From Umbilicaria muhlenbergii (taxonomy: Eukaryota; Ascomycota; Lecanoromycetes; Umbilicariales; Umbilicariaceae), in assembly GCA_000611775.1 (NCBI GenBank), contig KK106986.1, positions 620,001-684,000 of the forward strand: DNA of 64,000 nt, given 5' to 3'. Below the pieces are notes generated by a model. That model did not search any database. It worked only from the letters and a program-made list of their open reading frames with translations, and was not told where the DNA came from. Made by a program: the position numbers and the translations under genes. This document shows, piece after piece, positions 61,158-64,000 of this stretch; position 1 is the first letter of the stretch, and the number at the start of each line of letters is the position of its first letter.

Positions 61158-62122
61158 TCACTCCCCACTATAAGCCCTCCCCCTAACCACCCCCCTCATC
61201 AACCCCTCCCCCCTCCCCTCACTCCTCCTCCCCCCCACCATCGCCATCATAACCCCTTGCTCCTCCCCCCTCCCCTCATCCTCCCCCCCCACCAACCTCA
61301 CCGCCCCCCCACCCCCTCCTTCCCTCCTCCTCTCCCTCTCCCCCTCCACCCTCTTCTTCTCAAACTCCGCCACCAGATTCCGGAAATACACCTCCGCGGC
61401 CACAGTACTGCTATAACTCACCGGCGTCCAACTGTACGCATTCCGCGCATGCGGGTTGGCCCCCGCATACAGTAGCGTGCGGATGGCTTTCAGTTGTCCG
61501 TAGGCGGAGGCGTAGTGCAGGGCTGTGTTGCCGTCGTTATCGGCGGCCGAGAGGAGGACGGGGCGGTCGGGGGTGAGGGTGAGGAGGGTGGTGAGGAGGG
61601 TGGAGGAGCCGGAGCGGGAGGTCAGCATGAGCTGTTTCCCCGAAGGGCGGGGGCGGTTAGCTCGATCTTCCTCTCTTCATCACCTGCAACGAACGGGGAG
61701 CGAGGGGGGAAAAGAGTGAATAATTACAGCATCAGCCCCCTGTTTATTCTTCCAGCCTATATACCTCGGAAACCTCGTCGCAAGCAGCGTGGAGACCGCA
61801 TCGTTTGATTCCTCCACCGCGAGCATGAGCGGCGTGTCCCAGTTGGCGTTGCGGAGATGCCATTGTCTTCGTGGCCGGCGTCGACGAGGAATTCGACGAT
61901 GGAGAGGAAGCCGAGGTGGGCGGCCAAGTGCAGGGAGGTGTTGCCTTGATTGTCGAAGTCGGGGTTTTGGAGCGTTTGGGGGTTGTTCTTGATGATGCGT
62001 TTGACGAGGACGAGGTCGTTCAGGTGGATGGCGCGACGGAGGCGGATGCGGACGTCGATCCTGATGCGACTGTGAGCTTGAAATTTCGGAACGTTTGGAT
62101 GGGGCTTTGGGTTTACGTACAT
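61158..62122 (-). pseudogene. Ankyrin repeat protein gene with one-base frameshift
   Basis: The gene encodes an ankyrin repeat protein, but one base seems to be missing near 61853-61854. From ATG 62122 the frame reads IRLRRAIHLNDLVLVKRIIK, then a repeat NTSLHLAAHLGFLSIVEFLV and DAGHEDNGIS. The sequence RNANWDTPLMLAVEESNDAV continues in the next frame. One extra C in the CC run would join them as GISRN, the expected family wording. This second segment runs to 61728 (WKNKQGADA). A 96-nt intron (61727-61632) with a good CTAAC branch site leads to LMLTSRSGSSTLL and NTALHYASAYGQLKAIRTLL. The tail is Glu/Arg/Gly-rich. The start could lie upstream through an extra exon (possible 51-nt in-frame intron at 62120-62070). 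Sequencing error and true decay are both possible. Confidence 0.68.
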
Positions 62123-62581
62123 ACTTCTTACATCTTCTAAGGTTGTTGAAGAGACGTTCCTTGAGATATAGCCCCTATCATGACGGCGAAACACTCGTTA
62201 TGGAGTGACGATGACTCCCGTGTCTTCACTTATAAACGTTACTCGTATTTCTTGTAGCGGAGCAAGCACAAATTCCTACTATTGATATACAATACAGCAA
62301 TTCTCAATGAATGATTGCTCTATTGCTAGCATAGTCGCAGAATAAGCTGCAAGTTAGAAGGCCAGCAAAGAACTAGTTTCCACAAGTGTGTTGATGCAAG
62401 TCCCTACGATACCGACGCCGGAAATGCCAACCTCTAAGCACGACTTGCTCCGGAGAGGCAATAGTCGAGGTATAGCAACACAAGGGTTGAGATGTCCCAG
62501 CCTCTCCTTTGTCCATGGTATAGGGAGACCAGGAAATGCCTCGCCGCCCACGCAGACATATGTGTATCTCACTTTACCCGC
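62123..62581. other. Intergenic
   Basis: This 459-bp stretch lies between the rpn3 stop and the ankyrin gene, both on the minus strand, and includes the ankyrin gene promoter. No gene is visible. Confidence 0.45.
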
Positions 62582-64000
62582 TTACATACCCTCAAAATCA
62601 CCACCTGCATCATCGTCATCCATCTCGCCGTCTACAATCTCCTTGGCTAGCTCTCTCTCCCTTTCTCTGGCTTCCTGGGCGTTCTTCAACTCCAACCGAT
62701 GTTGATTCATGGGGAATCTCATTGCCTATAGTGCAGATTAGCGACCGTCAAATGAAGTTTCGTTAGTGAAAATATTCACCTTAACACTCTCATCGTGCAA
62801 ATCGAGACATGCCCTAATCCGCTCGTGAAAGGCCTCCCCTGGCTCCCGAGTAGCATAGATATCGCCAGCTTCCTTGCTCTTCATATAACCATGCTCATGA
62901 TCGAGCGTAGCCTCGATGACTCCATCTCGAATGGCTTTAGCAACAATGTACTCCGCAGACTCCTCGCTCTCAAGGCCCAACCTTAAGCAAATATCCCTCA
63001 GTGATATACGTGCGTATGACAGGGACATCATGCGTATACCAGTCTTAATCACGTTTTGCCGCAAACGGAGGATGAGAGTATAGGCGCCGTCGCGTCGGAA
63101 AGTGACACTATGCATCTGCACGATATTCAGGAAACCTTCAAGGTCACCAACACGTACCGCTTGGACGAGAAGTAGATAAGGCTGCATAGCCCGCTCAAGA
63201 TTGGGTTGACGGAAGATAGCGCGATCAGGTATATCACCCATCAGAAGCTCGACTATGACCAGTAGCTTGGAGGCTGCCTGGTAAAAGCCACCTGCGCTAG
63301 GCGTTGACGGAGACTTGCGTGTGGCACTGATGAGATGCTCATGAGCCTCAGTGTACGATAACTGTATAGCGCGTATCCGACCCAAATAGTAGAGATACCG
63401 AGCAATTTGATTGTTCGAGGCTGCGGGAGGAAATTGGGTATGAGAGATGAGAAGATCGGCTTGGGATATGTGTGAGGTCGAAAGGTAATTCCGGAGCAAT
63501 AAAGTAGTGACAGTAGCCTGTGTGTCCTGGTCCTTCCGCAACACCGATGTCCGCAATGCACCTAAGAGGTTCTGCCGGATGGATACGACTGGTGCCATGG
63601 GCGAAGGAGGAAGCGGCGCCAGTTGTTCGAAAAACAAGGAATAGTAGAAGTAAACACGGGCAGAAAGAGCGTCCAGTGTTCGACGATTCAAGGTGCGTAG
63701 TCTCTCCACAAGATTTGTAGAGAACTTGGCCCCACGTTCGTAGGATTTTGTGTCATAAAGTTGTATTTGAACCAGTATGGAGAGGTAAGTATCGACCTCA
63801 GGGAGCACCTCTTTCGGTGCAGTGGCGGTCTTTGCTGAGGTGGACTGTGATGTCGCCTTTGGCGGCACATCTATATCCATTTCTGATCCAGCTTCCGGGT
63901 TTTCGAACGTGGCATCTTCCTTTCCTAAGGCTGCCAACAGCGACTTCGCAACGGCGCTCGACGAGGGGTAGGACTCGGTTATTATTTGTGCAAGTATGTC
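62582..64000 (-). CDS. rpn3: 26S proteasome regulatory subunit Rpn3, 5' end outside window
   Basis: This encodes Rpn3 (PSMD3 in animals), a PCI-domain subunit of the proteasome lid. The frame is open to the right edge, where ILAQIITESYPSSSAVAKSL aligns in kind with the N-terminal helical part of the family, so the start lies beyond the window. Two exons are visible (64000-62780 and 62725-62582), joined in phase 0 by a 54-nt intron. The helical repeats include LPEVDTYLSILVQIQLYD, LLLRNYLSTSHISQADLLIS and ARYLYYLGRIRAIQLSYTEA. The PCI winged helix is typical (LRQNVIKTGIRMMSLSYARI, EYIVAKAIRDGVIEATLDH). The end reads KAMRFPMNQHRLELKNAQEA and an acidic tail. About 454 residues are in the window. 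The call is firm. Confidence 0.94.

Overview
The window reads as nuclear chromosomal DNA of a filamentous ascomycete (Pezizomycotina). Genes lie on both strands at about one per 2.5 kb. Almost every gene is split by short introns of about 45 to 120 nt with GT-AG ends, and the proteins are typically fungal: chitin synthase, Mrc1, Guf1, Coq1, Vma12, Rpn3, a Sas2-like MYST acetyltransferase and BTB proteins. There are no operons, rRNA genes, CRISPR arrays or convincing transposons. I cannot fix the class or species from sequence alone.

Layout, left to right. A 5'-truncated Lys/Arg-rich protein comes first, then mitoribosomal uL22m (-), a molybdate transporter (+), a low-molecular-weight tyrosine phosphatase (-), a chitin synthase (+), a GNAT acetyltransferase (-) and the checkpoint mediator Mrc1 (+). 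Next are an unknown Pro-rich protein (-), a secreted histidine phosphatase (-), a C2H2-plus-chromodomain-like protein (-), the spindle checkpoint protein Mad2 (-), the mitochondrial EF4 GTPase Guf1 (+), the RNA polymerase III largest subunit (+) and a first BTB protein (+). These are followed by a Sas2-like MYST acetyltransferase (-), a secreted Ser/Gly-rich protein (-) and a PhzF-family protein (-). A 3.3-kb gene-poor stretch separates these from an unknown conserved fungal protein (+), a second BTB protein (+), UDP-glucose:glycoprotein glucosyltransferase (+), a Reb1-like Myb factor (-) and allantoinase (-). The right end holds a damaged or unusually spliced unknown gene (-), Vma12 (-), Coq1 (+), an ankyrin gene with an apparent one-base frameshift (-) and Rpn3, cut by the window end (-).

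The genes are mostly housekeeping and do not form a pathway cluster. Several bear on chromosome maintenance and expression (Mrc1, Mad2, Sas2-like, Reb1-like, RPC1, the zinc finger/chromo protein). Two concern mitochondrial translation (uL22m, Guf1) and one ubiquinone synthesis (Coq1). Two serve the ER and secretory path (glucosyltransferase, Vma12). Divergent pairs with short shared promoters are mad2/guf1 (302 bp) and vma12/coq1 (179 bp).

I rebuilt about 50 introns by eye from splice sites, reading phase and known protein families. The unusual points are two probable GC-AG introns, a stop-free 63-nt intron, several micro-exons, one frameshifted ankyrin gene, one gene with an in-frame TAG, and a zinc-finger/chromodomain-like architecture that I do not recognise as a named family. 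I found no system that is clearly new; the zinc-finger/chromodomain protein is the best candidate for follow-up.
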